Positions 45,833 to 56,054 of a stretch of 64,000 bases of DNA are shown piece by piece. Position 1 is the stretch's first letter, and each line of letters starts with the position of its first letter. A program made the position numbers and the translations under genes. The stretch is from RGIG9060 sp052173655 (GTDB taxonomy: Bacteria; Spirochaetota; Spirochaetia; Treponematales; Treponemataceae). Where the stretch lies: the NCBI GenBank assembly GCA_052173655.1, contig JBQMYD010000005.1:1-64000 (forward strand), read 5' to 3'. A model generated the notes under the pieces. That model made no database searches. It was given only the letters and a program-made list of their open reading frames with translations, and had not been told where the DNA came from.

Positions 45833-47792
45833 CAGGAACCCTCGTTGCTTCTCCTTCTGCAGGAGGTTCATATTTTCCTCTACGCACAAAACCGCCTTCC
45901 CAAAAGAAGGTTACACCGGTTATATCTGCATGAATATCATCAATAACATCTCGGACATATATTTTTGAACCGGAATATACGGTACCGCTTGCACTAATTT
46001 TTCCTACAGCTTTTAGTTCTCTTAAACGATCTTGAATTTGTTGAATTTCTTCATTCATTTTCTCACTTTCTGCAGTAATCTCGTTTTTTTGCTCGGTTCT
46101 TTCTTCCAGAATTTTCTCTTTATCAAGCGGTAATCTTTTTCGTGTTTTTTTTATGTTTTCCAAATTATCTATATCAAGTTCAACTTCTTCAAGTTTTTTC
46201 ATTAATTTTGAAAAATCACTTTGTAATTGCAAAAGACGTTTTTTTGCACGAGGATCTATTCCAACTTCAACAATAGTTTCACTTCCTCCACCGGAAGAAC
46301 CGATATTCTTTGTGTAAACACATTCTATTGCAGAAACATGACTTCCGATAATTGCAGCTTTTTTTCCGTTAATAAATACTTTTTGATTACAAAAAACTTC
46401 AGAATTCATTATAGCATCGGTTACGTAAATACTTTCTTCTACATCGACTTTCATATTTTGGATAGATTTTGCCCACATGGATTTTCCCGCACGGATACTT
46501 CCCTCATCACGCCCCATAATGATACCTTGAACAACAACATTTCCGTCGGCATCGATATTACATTTTCCTACAGAACCTGAAATTTCAACATTACCTGAAG
46601 CTTTTATGTCGTATCCGTCTTCAACGCTACCCTTTACAATAACATTTCCCAAGAAAGATATATTTCCTGTTTTAATACAAACATCACCTTCAACAAGATA
46701 AACCGGTGCTACGGTAATTTTATCGCCTACAAGAAGAACTTGCCCATTTATTTTTGCACAAATAGTTACGCCGTCATCATCCACATAAACATTTTGTCCT
46801 AAAGGTAGATTAATATCCTTTCCGTTTTTAGCCTCCAAAAGCCTACCTGAAAGCGTTTTTCCTGTTTTTCCACGCTCAGGAGGAATTTTTTGTGCTAAAG
46901 GCTGACCTTCTACAACATTTTGGATGATATTCAACTCTTTATAGTCAATTTGCCCACTCTTAGACTCTTTTGCACGTAATTTAGAACGATCAGTCTCAAA
47001 ATTATATTTTATATAAGCATTTTTTCCGTCTACAGGAAGAATTGCACTTGCAACTTCCACAGGAACCCCGTAAATAGGATTATCTACCAACTCTTGAATT
47101 TTTTCGTCGTTCACTCCTGCCAAAACACCCTGAGTTAAAAGATTTCGTTTTATTTGCTCGGCTGAAATTTCAGCTCCGCCACTACCGGGAGCTGTCAATG
47201 TAACCATAGCATGTAAATCATCAGGGGAAATATCTATTACAAGGTTGGCATCATAAGCTGCATTGTGGTTAAAAATACCTACAACAACATATTCTCCATC
47301 GGTTCCATTTTTTACAGATTTTTTTACAACAGCTTCATCAAAACTCACAGTATCAGAGTTTCTTATTTCATTCATAACTTCTTTTAAATCAACAGCATCC
47401 CCATTTCCTATAGGAAGCTCTACTTTCAAAAAGATTTCAGATCCAAAGCGGCGAACAAAGAAAACTCCGTCTTTATCCAAAATTTCGGCGGCAACCTCAG
47501 CATCAAGCGAATCGGAGTCATCTTCACTTTCACTTTTTAATTTTGCTGCTGTAACATGAGAAACTTCATAAGCTCGTATTTTCCAATTTTTCTTCATAAA
47601 GCCCAGAACGCCCTTTGAGCCTCTTTCCAAGACCTCATATTCAAGAAAATTAACTTTTGTATCAAGCTGAACAGCTGCATCCTTTAAGGCTTCTTCCAAA
47701 GAATCTGCAAGAACATCAACAAATCGCAAATTTTTATCGATATTCAGCATATCAGCAATATCTTGCCGGATTTTTTCCAATGTTACTGCCAT
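45813..47792 (-). CDS. fapA: FapA (DUF342) family protein with Jag-N-like N-terminus
   Basis: The start ATG 47792 follows GGAG at five bases. The 659-residue protein begins with a Jag-N-type domain (LEEALKDAAVQLDTKVNFLE, then LERGSKGVLGFMKKNWKIR). The DUF342/FapA region has the typical beta-helix signature GNISFLGNVIVKGSVEDG, GNVEISGSVGKCNI and GNVVVQGIIMGRDEG. A coiled coil (about 515-610) and a short beta end follow. FapA was described as a polar-flagellum assembly factor in Vibrio. Jag-N occurs in RNA-binding or division proteins. The gene overlaps both the following small gene and nearly the whiG end, so it belongs to the motility operon. Confidence 0.88.
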   Translation of the reverse strand: MAVTLEKIRQDIADMLNIDKNLRFVDVLADSLEEALKDAAVQLDTKVNFLEYEVLERGSKGVLGFMKKNWKIRAYEVSHVTAAKLKSESEDDSDSLDAEVAAEILDKDGVFFVRRFGSEIFLKVELPIGNGDAVDLKEVMNEIRNSDTVSFDEAVVKKSVKNGTDGEYVVVGIFNHNAAYDANLVIDISPDDLHAMVTLTAPGSGGAEISAEQIKRNLLTQGVLAGVNDEKIQELVDNPIYGVPVEVASAILPVDGKNAYIKYNFETDRSKLRAKESKSGQIDYKELNIIQNVVEGQPLAQKIPPERGKTGKTLSGRLLEAKNGKDINLPLGQNVYVDDDGVTICAKINGQVLLVGDKITVAPVYLVEGDVCIKTGNISFLGNVIVKGSVEDGYDIKASGNVEISGSVGKCNIDADGNVVVQGIIMGRDEGSIRAGKSMWAKSIQNMKVDVEESIYVTDAIMNSEVFCNQKVFINGKKAAIIGSHVSAIECVYTKNIGSSGGGSETIVEVGIDPRAKKRLLQLQSDFSKLMKKLEEVELDIDNLENIKKTRKRLPLDKEKILEERTEQKNEITAESEKMNEEIQQIQDRLRELKAVGKISASGTVYSGSKIYVRDVIDDIHADITGVTFFWEGGFVRRGKYEPPAEGEATRVPDGYSAN

Positions 47793-47802
47793 ATTTTCTC
47801 CG

Positions 47803-48594
47803 CTACATAATACCCTTACGAACATTGGTAAGTTTTGCTCTTAACCTTTGATTTGCTTTAGCATGAAGTTGCGAAACTCTTGACTCACTTACCTCAAGGA
47901 CTTGACCGATTTCACGAAAGGTCATATCTTCATGATAATAAAGAACAAGAACCATTTTTTCTTTTTCAGGCAATTCATTAATTGCACCTACAATAACCTT
48001 CCTGATTTCTTCACGCTCAACAATAACATCAGGATTTAGACTGGAAGGAGCTTCTATAACATCCCCTACAGACATCCTATCCGCATCATCTCCGGAGTAC
48101 CAAACATCGTTCAAGGAAAGCATACTGGTCCCGGAAACCTTCAATTCTGCTTGATGAAATTCATCTTCACTTATACCTAAAGAATCTGCAATCTCCGCAT
48201 CAGTAGGAGAACGTCCAAGCTTGGATTCCAGCTCTGCAATTGCATCTTCTATTTCTCTTGCTTTAGCTCTTACCGATCTTGGAACCCAGTCCATCGCACG
48301 CAGTTCATCAAAAATCGCACCTCTAATTCGGGTAACAGCATAAGTTTTGAATTTTACATTTTTTTCCGGTTCAAATTTATTTATGGCATCAAGCAATCCG
48401 AATTGCCCATAACCAACCAAATCATCAAAATCAACACTGCCCGGCATTCCTATAGAAATTTTCCCCGCTACATATTTTACCAACGGCATGTATTGCCTGA
48501 TAAATTTATCAAGAAGTTTTGGAGATTTTGTCTTTTTAAATTCAAGCCAAACTTCGTCTTCTGTTTTTTGCTCAATTAATGCAGCATCGTCCAT
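47803..48594 (-). CDS. fliA: RNA polymerase sigma factor for flagellar genes (sigma-28, WhiG/FliA)
   Basis: Directs transcription of late motility and chemotaxis genes. The 263-residue protein has region 2 (KFIRQYMPLVKYVAGKIS, DFDDLVGYGQFGLLDAI, FKTYAVTRIRGAIFDELRAM), region 3 (ELESKLGRSPTDAEIADSLG) and region 4 (NELPEKEKMVLVLYYHEDM and the helix-turn-helix TFREIGQVLEVSESRVSQLH). The start is ATG 48594 with AAGGT upstream. A GTG three codons earlier is touching the ribosome site. No anti-sigma FlgM is adjacent. In treponemes the gene is often called whiG. Confidence 0.95.
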   Translation of the reverse strand: MDDAALIEQKTEDEVWLEFKKTKSPKLLDKFIRQYMPLVKYVAGKISIGMPGSVDFDDLVGYGQFGLLDAINKFEPEKNVKFKTYAVTRIRGAIFDELRAMDWVPRSVRAKAREIEDAIAELESKLGRSPTDAEIADSLGISEDEFHQAELKVSGTSMLSLNDVWYSGDDADRMSVGDVIEAPSSLNPDVIVEREEIRKVIVGAINELPEKEKMVLVLYYHEDMTFREIGQVLEVSESRVSQLHAKANQRLRAKLTNVRKGIM

Positions 48595-48613
48595 GTTTCC
48601 CACACCTTATTTA

Positions 48614-49417
48614 TTATTTATCCCCTGCCAAAGCGGTTCTTATGGCTTGTGCTATCGCCGAAGAATCCTGTCCTGCAATATCAGAACTTCCGGAAGAAGT
48701 TGAAGAAGTCTGCGAAGAATTTTGAACATTCGCAGTTACAGTTGCCGTTGCAGCTTCATTTGCAATCGATTCAAAATTCGGAAATTCATCCAATCCAGGC
48801 CCAAAATCAGCACTCGATACTGCTTTTGCAGAAGCTCCACCATCTTTTTTTACAGGTCGATGGGGTTCCGGTTCTGCAACAGATTCGGCACTTTTTGCAG
48901 CAACAGTCTCAACAGTCTCTCCTAAGTTTTCAAGCTTTCCCGAAGGTTTTTCAACTTCTTCAAAAAAAGCAGATTCCTTATTTTTTTCTTCAGACAAAAC
49001 TTTCTCATCCGAAACCGCCGTTATTTTTTCCATCGGAACAGCCTGAAACTGAGCAGCAGGTGTCTTTTCAACTTCTTCTCCAGACTCTGTACTGATCGGT
49101 GCTGTAGTAGCAACATTCACATAAAATGCAGGAGCCGAATCATCATCCACCAGCTCATCTTCACCGACAGTAATATCAACAACAGAACCTGATGGTGCAC
49201 CCTGAACGCCTTCCGAAACATCATCAGAATCAGCCGTTACGGTTAAAAATTTTTTATAAACAAACAAAGAACCAACCGAGATCGCCCCGCAAAGCACGGC
49301 AAAACCGAGAGCACGAAAAATTATAAAACCGAATTTCACACCGGAAAAAAGACCTGCCATAAAGGACAGAATGAACCCTACCGCACTCGCAATAGCTATC
49401 ACTTTAGGATTAAACAT
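48614..49417 (-). CDS. membrane protein with acidic disordered tail, unknown function
   Basis: The start is ATG 49417 with GGAGG at six bases. The 267-residue protein has two membrane helices at the N-terminus (about 8-27 and 33-55). A long acidic, alanine/serine/threonine-rich tail follows that is expected to be disordered and cytoplasmic or periplasmic. The last 25 residues (DIAGQDSSAIAQAIRTALAGDK) look helical. It lies between flhG and the sigma-28 gene, the position held by an uncharacterised protein in T. pallidum. Its base composition is slightly more G+C-rich than its neighbours. No function can be supported. Confidence 0.8.
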   Translation of the reverse strand: MFNPKVIAIASAVGFILSFMAGLFSGVKFGFIIFRALGFAVLCGAISVGSLFVYKKFLTVTADSDDVSEGVQGAPSGSVVDITVGEDELVDDDSAPAFYVNVATTAPISTESGEEVEKTPAAQFQAVPMEKITAVSDEKVLSEEKNKESAFFEEVEKPSGKLENLGETVETVAAKSAESVAEPEPHRPVKKDGGASAKAVSSADFGPGLDEFPNFESIANEAATATVTANVQNSSQTSSTSSGSSDIAGQDSSAIAQAIRTALAGDK

Positions 49418-49492
49418 CCAAGCCCTCCCCAAGATATGTTAAGGCAAAATTCATTATCGGTCAAGTTAATTGTTTTATTCAATTTCTTTTAT

Positions 49493-50398
49493 TTATTTTC
49501 CTTTTATTTTTTTTCTATCGATAAATTTTCGCAAAAATCTTGAAAATCCTTCTTCAGGATTCAAATCGGTTTTTTCTATCCGCCCTACAACATGCCTAAT
49601 ACATTGTGTAGGCTTTGAATTTGGAGTGGAAACCGTAAAGGGTTTTTGTCTGATAACCGACTGAGAAACAATAGGGTCATCATAAATAAATCCAAGGTAT
49701 TCTACTTTATAATTTAAAAACTGAGCTACAATATTAATAATACGCTCGGATATTCGTTTACCCTCATCCGCAGAATGCACTCTATTTACAATCAATTTCA
49801 TGTTAATTTCAGAAGCAGGAAGTTCTGTAGCAATAATTTTTATAATGCCGTATGCATCGGTAATAGCAGTAGGCTCAGGGGTTGTTACCACATAAACCTC
49901 ATCCGCAGCAGCTACAAATTTTAAAACATTATTCGAAATACCTGCACCTGTATCTATAATAACGATATCAGAATCCGAAAGTTTTGCAAATTCATCCACA
50001 AAAAATTCCAATTCATCTTCACTTAGGTTAGCTATTTTTGAAAAACCGTTAGCTCCTGCAATAAATTTAATACCGAAATCCGTATCAAGAACAATATCTT
50101 CCATTTTTTTTCTTTTATTTACGACATCCATTAAATTTGCCTGAGGAACAACATTTAACAATACATTTACATTTGCCATACCTAAATCAGCATCTATTAA
50201 AATTACTTTTTTACCAATTTGAGCATACATAATTGCCATATTGACCGCAATGTTTGTTTTTCCGACACCGCCTTTTCCGCTCGTAATTGCAATAATTCTT
50301 GTTTTATGATTCACAGCCTTTACATATTGAGACTCATTTATTGTATTTTCCATTCTTTTTTGCATCATCATGCGTAATTCAGAAGCCTGGTCTTCCAT
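49493..50398 (-). CDS. flhG: MinD-like ATPase FlhG
   Basis: Controls flagellar number and placement, partnering with FlhF. The 301-residue protein has the deviant Walker A motif SGKGGVGKT (40-48), switch I-type [10 protein letters not shown], Walker [11 protein letters not shown] and a following [14 protein letters not shown]. The N-terminal segment [10 protein letters not shown] before the P-loop corresponds to the activation helix (DQAxxLR) with which FlhG stimulates FlhF. In spirochaetes FlhG affects the number of periplasmic flagella at the cell ends. It starts 17 bp after flhF. Confidence 0.95.
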   Translation of the reverse strand: MEDQASELRMMMQKRMENTINESQYVKAVNHKTRIIAITSGKGGVGKTNIAVNMAIMYAQIGKKVILIDADLGMANVNVLLNVVPQANLMDVVNKRKKMEDIVLDTDFGIKFIAGANGFSKIANLSEDELEFFVDEFAKLSDSDIVIIDTGAGISNNVLKFVAAADEVYVVTTPEPTAITDAYGIIKIIATELPASEINMKLIVNRVHSADEGKRISERIINIVAQFLNYKVEYLGFIYDDPIVSQSVIRQKPFTVSTPNSKPTQCIRHVVGRIEKTDLNPEEGFSRFLRKFIDRKKIKGK

Positions 50399-50414
50399 TC
50401 ACTTTCTCCGTTCT

Positions 50415-51692
50415 TCAATCTATGTTGAAAATGGGTTCCAATTTCCCAAATTCTTCTTCTAAACTTTCACGATCTACAATAAAACCTGAAAGCTCAACTA
50501 AAAATCTAACCACAGACGCCTTTTCTATGCAACGAGGCACTTTTTGTCCTGTTGTTAAAAACGCTATATTTTTATTTTTTTCAGAACAAGCTGAAATCAC
50601 ATTTCCGACACAGTTTGTTTCATCAAATTTTGTAACGATAACGGATTTATAATCAAAAATTTCATATTGCTGCATAATATTTTTTATATCAGCTTCTTTT
50701 GTAGAACCTGTAAAACAAAGACAAGTTTTTACAGAATACTTATTCAACTCCAAAAGACATTTCATCTTTGCTATATTTTCATAATCTTTCGGGCTAAATC
50801 CGATAGTATCTACAATAATATATTCGTCTACTTTTATATTAGCCTCAATGATACGAATTAAGTCTTCATTTTTTTCAACAAGGCTTACAGGAACATTCAG
50901 AATATTCCCATAAGTTTCAATCTGTTCTTTTGCTCCGATTCTAAAGTAATCTGCAGTAATCATTCTTACTCGTTTTGGATTATCTACATTTTCCGAATAT
51001 TTTAGATTTGCAGCCAATTTTGCAACAGTTGTAGTTTTTCCCACTCCTGTAGGCCCTATTAAAACTATTATTTTAGGTTGAGAATCCGAAATATTTTTGT
51101 CAATTGAAATTGTCTGCCCTATAAATTTTAGTACAGCATTTTGAACGGAATCAAAATCATTTAATTCATCTAAAGAAAATTCCTTTCTTAATCTGTCAGA
51201 AATTTTGCTTATGTATGAAGAAGAAAATTCATTATCTTCCAGAATTTTTTTTATCTTTGTAATTGAAGGATGCTCTTGAAGACTTGAAATTTTTGAATTT
51301 TCTATCATTTCTTTTAGATAATTTACATTATCGCTAATTTCTTTTATTTGTATATCTTTTTCATATCCGGAATTTTTTATGATTTTCTTTTTTTCTTTTT
51401 CAAAATCAAGTTCCTGATTAACACTTTGAGTAACCGGATTTGCAACTTTATTTGAAAAAACCGAATCATATCCGGAAATCATGTTCGCAGGATTTGGAGA
51501 ACGCGTTAAAACATATTCCATTTCGTATCCGTCGCACTTTAAAAGTCCTAAAAAACCTTTTTTTATTTTGGTTTTTCTAGTGTTTTTAATACTATATGAA
51601 AGGCTATGTTTTTCTTGAATTTGTCTTACACAATCCATCTCTGTATCTCCGGTTACAGATAATACACAGCTTATATCCCTATAATCCAACAT
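50415..51692 (-). CDS. flhF: signal-recognition-type GTPase FlhF
   Basis: Places flagella at the cell poles. The 425-residue protein has a basic N-terminal B domain, an N domain (about 140-200) and a G domain with GPTGVGKTTTVAKLAANL (about 211-228). It also has TADYFRIGAKEQIETYG, DTIGFSPKD and the TKFDE specificity motif. It overlaps the end of flhA by 14 bases and precedes flhG. Confidence 0.95.
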   Translation of the reverse strand: MLDYRDISCVLSVTGDTEMDCVRQIQEKHSLSYSIKNTRKTKIKKGFLGLLKCDGYEMEYVLTRSPNPANMISGYDSVFSNKVANPVTQSVNQELDFEKEKKKIIKNSGYEKDIQIKEISDNVNYLKEMIENSKISSLQEHPSITKIKKILEDNEFSSSYISKISDRLRKEFSLDELNDFDSVQNAVLKFIGQTISIDKNISDSQPKIIVLIGPTGVGKTTTVAKLAANLKYSENVDNPKRVRMITADYFRIGAKEQIETYGNILNVPVSLVEKNEDLIRIIEANIKVDEYIIVDTIGFSPKDYENIAKMKCLLELNKYSVKTCLCFTGSTKEADIKNIMQQYEIFDYKSVIVTKFDETNCVGNVISACSEKNKNIAFLTTGQKVPRCIEKASVVRFLVELSGFIVDRESLEEEFGKLEPIFNID

Positions 51693-53781
51693 TTATTTCT
51701 CCTAATGATTCCAATTTTATTTCTTTATCAATTTCGGGTACAGAAAGAACAACCAAAGTCGGCATTTCCTGCTGAGTAGCAGTTTTTATTAAAATTCTGG
51801 CTTCTTCGGGACATAAAATTACAGGTACATACCCCTTATCTTGCATAGAAACAATATAACTACTTAAAGAACTTATCCATTTTCGATGTTCAACCGGTTC
51901 AAGAACTGCAACCGGTCCGGAAGGTGTATCATACTTAGGAGCCTGAACAAGTCTCTGAATAAAAGAAGGCTCTACGGTCAATACATGAATTCTATTTTGT
52001 TCATCAGCATATTGAAGACAAATTTGTTTACCAAGTCTCTGTCTGACCTTTTCAACAAGTATTGAAGCTGTTTTTGTAAACGCAGCATAATCTGACATTG
52101 TTTCAAGGATAGCAACCATATTTCTAATTGAAACCTGCTCCCTAAGCAAACCTTGTAAAACTTTTTGTATTTCCCCTATTTCAAATTTTTTATTAACTTC
52201 TTCAACAACAGCAGGATAAGTCTTTTGCAACTCATCAAGAATTGATTTTACTTCTTGACGTCCTAAAATCTCTGAAGCATTTTTTCTAATCATTTCCGTC
52301 AAGTGAGTCGCTATAATGGTAGGAGGATCTATAACCGCATAGCCTGCTCTTTCTGCTTTTTCGCAATTTTCAGAAGTAATCCAAATAGCAGGCAAACCAA
52401 AAGCAGGATCGGAAGTCGGCTCACCCGGGATCTCCTCAGTAACACCGCCGGTATTCATACACATATACCAGTTCATCTTTACTTTTGCAGAACCTACAGG
52501 AACACCTTTTATTTTAAAACTGTATTCGCTCGGTTCAAGATTAATGTTATCGATCATTCTGATAGGAGGCACTACAAGCCCCAATTCAAGACCGAGTTCA
52601 CTCCTAATTCTTCCTATACGTTCTTTTAAATCTCCACCTTTTTCTTCATCCAAAAGAGGAATTATTCCATACCCCAATTCAAGAGAAAGAGGATCCAAAG
52701 GAACAACAGGACTGACAGAAACCGGAGATGAGTTTTTTTCACTTTTTTTCTTTTCCTGCTCAATTTTTGTGGATTCAGTTTTTTTCTTAATTTTTGAAAG
52801 CCGCCAACCGAAGTAGTTCAACAAAGCACCCATAGGAATAAGAATATACCAAGGGAATCCTGGTAGCACACCAAGAATTATAAGAGTTCCACCTGCAATG
52901 TAATAAATAATTGCGTTTTGGGTAAAATCTTTTTTTACATCATCACCCAAAGTAGACTTACCGTCACTTGCAGAACGTGTAACAATAAGACCTGTAGCAA
53001 CAGATATTAACAAAGACGGAACTTGAGAAAGCAAACCGTCTCCTACAGTAAAACGTGTGTAAGTTGCAAAAACATCCGCCTCACTTTTTATTTTACCGAT
53101 TATAATTCCACCCAAAAGGTTTATAACCGTAATAAAAATTCCGGCCTTTACCGAACCTGAAATAAACTTTGAAGCTCCGTCCATTGAAGAATAAAAATCG
53201 ACTTCAGATTGCAAATCCACCTTACGCCTCTTTGCTTCCTCATCTGTAATTGTTCCTGCATTGAATTCAGCATCAATTGCCATCATTTTATTAGGCATTG
53301 CATCCAAAGTAAATCTTGCCTGAACTTCGGCAATTCTTGTTGCACCCTTTGTAATTACAGCTACCTGAACAACAATTAAAATAATAAATATGATAAGCCC
53401 AATAATTATACCGGTGCGATCTTCCGCTCCTCCTACAACAAACGTTCCGAATGCAGTTACCATTTTTCCGTTAAAATTTGCACCATCTCCAAGAATTAAC
53501 CGCGTAGAAGCTACATTCAAAGCAAGCCCAAATACCGTAGAAACAAGAAGTATCGTTGGAAATGTAGAAAAGTCTACTGATTTTGAAACAAACAAAGTTG
53601 TAAGCAAGATCAAAACAGAAAGCAGCAGATTACATGCCATTAAAAAATCCAAAATAGGAGTCGGTAACGGCAAAATAATGAGAAGCACAACTACAACAAC
53701 AATAACCGCTACTGCTGCATTTGTGGAATTTTTAAAATCAAAATTTTTAAAATTAAAACGAGTTCCTGTACTTTCAGCCAC
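51679..53781 (-). CDS. flhA: flagellar export protein FlhA
   Basis: Largest membrane component of the flagellar type III export gate. The 700-residue protein starts at GTG 53781 (ribosome site GGTGGGG). About eight membrane helices occupy residues 20-330, including the conserved cytoplasmic loop with RFTLDAMPNKMMAIDAEFNAG (the FHIPEP signature region). A cytoplasmic domain (about 370-700) docks chaperones and substrates, containing PPIRMIDNINLEPSEY and LGRQEVKSILDEL. Length is normal. It lies between flhB (20 bp) and flhF (overlap). Confidence 0.97.
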   Translation of the reverse strand: MAESTGTRFNFKNFDFKNSTNAAVAVIVVVVVLLIILPLPTPILDFLMACNLLLSVLILLTTLFVSKSVDFSTFPTILLVSTVFGLALNVASTRLILGDGANFNGKMVTAFGTFVVGGAEDRTGIIIGLIIFIILIVVQVAVITKGATRIAEVQARFTLDAMPNKMMAIDAEFNAGTITDEEAKRRKVDLQSEVDFYSSMDGASKFISGSVKAGIFITVINLLGGIIIGKIKSEADVFATYTRFTVGDGLLSQVPSLLISVATGLIVTRSASDGKSTLGDDVKKDFTQNAIIYYIAGGTLIILGVLPGFPWYILIPMGALLNYFGWRLSKIKKKTESTKIEQEKKKSEKNSSPVSVSPVVPLDPLSLELGYGIIPLLDEEKGGDLKERIGRIRSELGLELGLVVPPIRMIDNINLEPSEYSFKIKGVPVGSAKVKMNWYMCMNTGGVTEEIPGEPTSDPAFGLPAIWITSENCEKAERAGYAVIDPPTIIATHLTEMIRKNASEILGRQEVKSILDELQKTYPAVVEEVNKKFEIGEIQKVLQGLLREQVSIRNMVAILETMSDYAAFTKTASILVEKVRQRLGKQICLQYADEQNRIHVLTVEPSFIQRLVQAPKYDTPSGPVAVLEPVEHRKWISSLSSYIVSMQDKGYVPVILCPEEARILIKTATQQEMPTLVVLSVPEIDKEIKLESLGEINVGL

Positions 53782-53801
53782 GAGTCCCCACCCATTATGA
53801 C

Positions 53802-54899
53802 TTATCGCTTATTTTTTTTCAAAGAATATACCTTAGCAAGAATTATAGACATTGCCTGATAATACTCTTCCGGTATTATATCACCAATTTCAACTTTCGT
53901 ATATAGTTCCCGTGCAAGAAGTTTATTCTCTACAATTTCTACATTATTTTCTTTTGCCAATTTTTTAATTCTTACAGCTGTTTCGTCAGCTCCTTTTGCA
54001 TTTACCATTGGAGCTTGATTCACATTTGAATCATATTTTACTGCAACCGCATAGTGAGTAGGGTTTGTAATAACAACATCAGCTTCGGAAACTGCCTTAG
54101 GTAAATTTTGATATAAAAGCTGTCTCATCATTTGCCTTAGCCGACTTTTTACCAACGGATCTCCTTCCAACTGTTTAAATTCCTCTTTGACTTCTTGTTT
54201 TGTCATCTTCATCTGCTCTTTAAATTGCATTCTTTGAATAACATAATCCGGAATGGAAATTATAAGGAAAATTACCGCCGCTGCAATTAAAAGCAATGCA
54301 GCTTTTTTTGCCACAAATTTAAAACCCGAATAAAGGTTTACTTTTAGCAACAGCAAAATATTAGTTAAATCGTTCCTTATAATCATAAAAGCTAAGAAAA
54401 ATATAATTGCAACTTTTAAAATTTGCTTTATTACGTTAAAAGCCCCTTCTCTTGAAAAGAGTGTTTTTTTAAAATATTTTCCGAATCTTGGAACTATATT
54501 TGAAAACTTGGGTTGAATCGGCTTTGTAGAAAAAAGAAAGCCTCGTGTTTGAATTAAATTCCCGGAAAGGGCGGCAACTATTCCAACAACTGCAATTGGA
54601 ATAAAAATTTTTAAAAAATAAGTAAAAAAAACTGCAGCTAAAGCAGGATCTTCCAAATCAGCTTTACCGCATTGAGTAAAGTAAAAACGGATAATTTCTA
54701 AAATATTTTTAAAAATCCAAGGTGCAAGAATGACTAATGTTATGACCGGCAAAAGAAGAACCAAGGCTCCGGGAATTTCCTGACTTTTTGCAACTTTTCC
54801 CTCTTTTCTTGCTTCCTCAAGCTTATGTTCGGTAGCATCTTCTGTTCGCCCCTCATCTTCTGCCGCAAACCATTGTAAATCCAAATCTTTTGCACTCAT
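53802..54899 (-). CDS. flhB: flagellar export protein FlhB
   Basis: Substrate-specificity switch of the export gate. The 365-residue protein has four membrane helices (about 40-230), a KQEVKEEFKQLEGDPLVKSR linker segment, and the autocleavage site NPTH near residue 280 in VVITNPTHYAVAVKY. Its C-terminal domain ends the switch region (VEIGDIIPEEYYQAMSIILA). The site is intact, so normal self-cleavage is expected. The ATG at 54899 has GGAAG upstream. Confidence 0.97.
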   Translation of the reverse strand: MSAKDLDLQWFAAEDEGRTEDATEHKLEEARKEGKVAKSQEIPGALVLLLPVITLVILAPWIFKNILEIIRFYFTQCGKADLEDPALAAVFFTYFLKIFIPIAVVGIVAALSGNLIQTRGFLFSTKPIQPKFSNIVPRFGKYFKKTLFSREGAFNVIKQILKVAIIFFLAFMIIRNDLTNILLLLKVNLYSGFKFVAKKAALLLIAAAVIFLIISIPDYVIQRMQFKEQMKMTKQEVKEEFKQLEGDPLVKSRLRQMMRQLLYQNLPKAVSEADVVITNPTHYAVAVKYDSNVNQAPMVNAKGADETAVRIKKLAKENNVEIVENKLLARELYTKVEIGDIIPEEYYQAMSIILAKVYSLKKNKR

Positions 54900-54924
54900 A
54901 CTTATCTTCCGCCCTTCAAATTAT

Positions 54925-55740
54925 TCATCTTTGAACCGAAGAAAACAGCGCATTTAAATTGAAAAATGCAGCATCAAAAGCAATTTCAAAAAAATCAATT
55001 AAAACCGGCATCAAAATATTTAAAACCAAAAATGAAACCAAAATCGTAATAGGCAATCCTTCCGAAAGCAAATTCATTTGCGGCGCAGCCTTGGAAAGAA
55101 GCCCCATAGTTACAGAAATCAAAAAAAGCGTTCCAACAAGAGGAAAAGCTATCATCATCCCGTCCAAAAAAAGCTCTGATAAGCCTTTTAACAAAAACGT
55201 CATAAAATTTCCCTTGTAGTAAACAAGAGAAAAAGCGTTCATAGAATCAAAACTTTCCAAAACCCCTAATAAAAAAAGTTTTTGAAATCCATGATTTGTT
55301 AAAAATACCAGCATTGCGACAAGATTTAAATATTGCCCCATAAGAGGGTTTTCAATTTGACTTAAAGCATCATAGGCTTCCGCTGCTGAAAATCCCATTT
55401 GAAACGAAAAAAATTGACCTGCACTGCTAAAAGAGGCAAATATAATTGAAATATAAAAGCCTATTATAAGACCTATAAGCCCTTCTCCTGCCAAAAGAGC
55501 TATATATTGCAAAGAAAAAGCTCCGGAAAAAATATCTTTGGCAACAGAGTACTCTTCATACTGCCATTGAGTTCCATATGCGGTAGGAAAAACCAAAAAC
55601 GCCATAAAACCTGCCAAAGCTATTTTTGCAACCCTGGAAACAGAACGCATGGAAAAAAGCGGAAGAGTAAGCAGCATTGTAAAACATCTTGCAGCTGCTA
55701 ACAAATACAAAGGTGCATTCAGTAAAATAATATTTAACAT
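54925..55740 (-). CDS. fliR: flagellar export protein FliR
   Basis: Core export-gate membrane protein that wraps with FliP and FliQ into a helical assembly. The 271-residue protein has about six membrane segments. It also has the family words PLFSMRSVSRVAKIALAGF, GLIIGFYISIIFASFSSAGQ, MGFSAAEAYDALSQIENPL and PQMNLLSEGLPI. It sits between fliQ (25 bp) and flhB (25 bp). Confidence 0.96.
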   Translation of the reverse strand: MLNIILLNAPLYLLAAARCFTMLLTLPLFSMRSVSRVAKIALAGFMAFLVFPTAYGTQWQYEEYSVAKDIFSGAFSLQYIALLAGEGLIGLIIGFYISIIFASFSSAGQFFSFQMGFSAAEAYDALSQIENPLMGQYLNLVAMLVFLTNHGFQKLFLLGVLESFDSMNAFSLVYYKGNFMTFLLKGLSELFLDGMMIAFPLVGTLFLISVTMGLLSKAAPQMNLLSEGLPITILVSFLVLNILMPVLIDFFEIAFDAAFFNLNALFSSVQR

Positions 55741-55765
55741 TCTCTACGCCTTTTAAAATCTCATG

Positions 55766-56029
55766 CTACATTCTTCCAATCATCTGAAAAATCCGTATTG
55801 TATAATCTCTCAGCGAAGAAAACATAAAAGAACCAAGCAATGCAATCACAAGGAGTATAGTAAGAATTTTTGGAACAAACGTAAGAGTCTGCTCCTGAAT
55901 TGAAGTTACAGCCTGCAAAATAGCAATAACCAAACCCACTATAAGAGCTGCAAGCAAGACCGGCAGTGCCATTTTTAAAACTTGAAAAATTCCATTTTGT
56001 ATTAAATATACAATATCTCCAATTGTCAT
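55766..56029 (-). CDS. fliQ: flagellar export protein FliQ
   Basis: Small export-gate subunit of 87 residues with two membrane helices. Recognisable are PVLLAALIVGLVIAILQAVT and SIQEQTLTFVPKILTILLV, the most conserved part of the family. Length and position (fliP-fliQ-fliR) are standard. Confidence 0.96.
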   Translation of the reverse strand: MTIGDIVYLIQNGIFQVLKMALPVLLAALIVGLVIAILQAVTSIQEQTLTFVPKILTILLVIALLGSFMFSSLRDYTIRIFQMIGRM

Positions 56030-56054
56030 AATTTACACCTCATTGTTTCACTTT

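Noticed and set aside
48649..49095. Gln/Leu-rich plus-strand ORF of 148 residues
   Set aside because: Antisense to the acidic tail of the 48614-49417 protein; composition follows from the opposite strand and no ribosome site is present.
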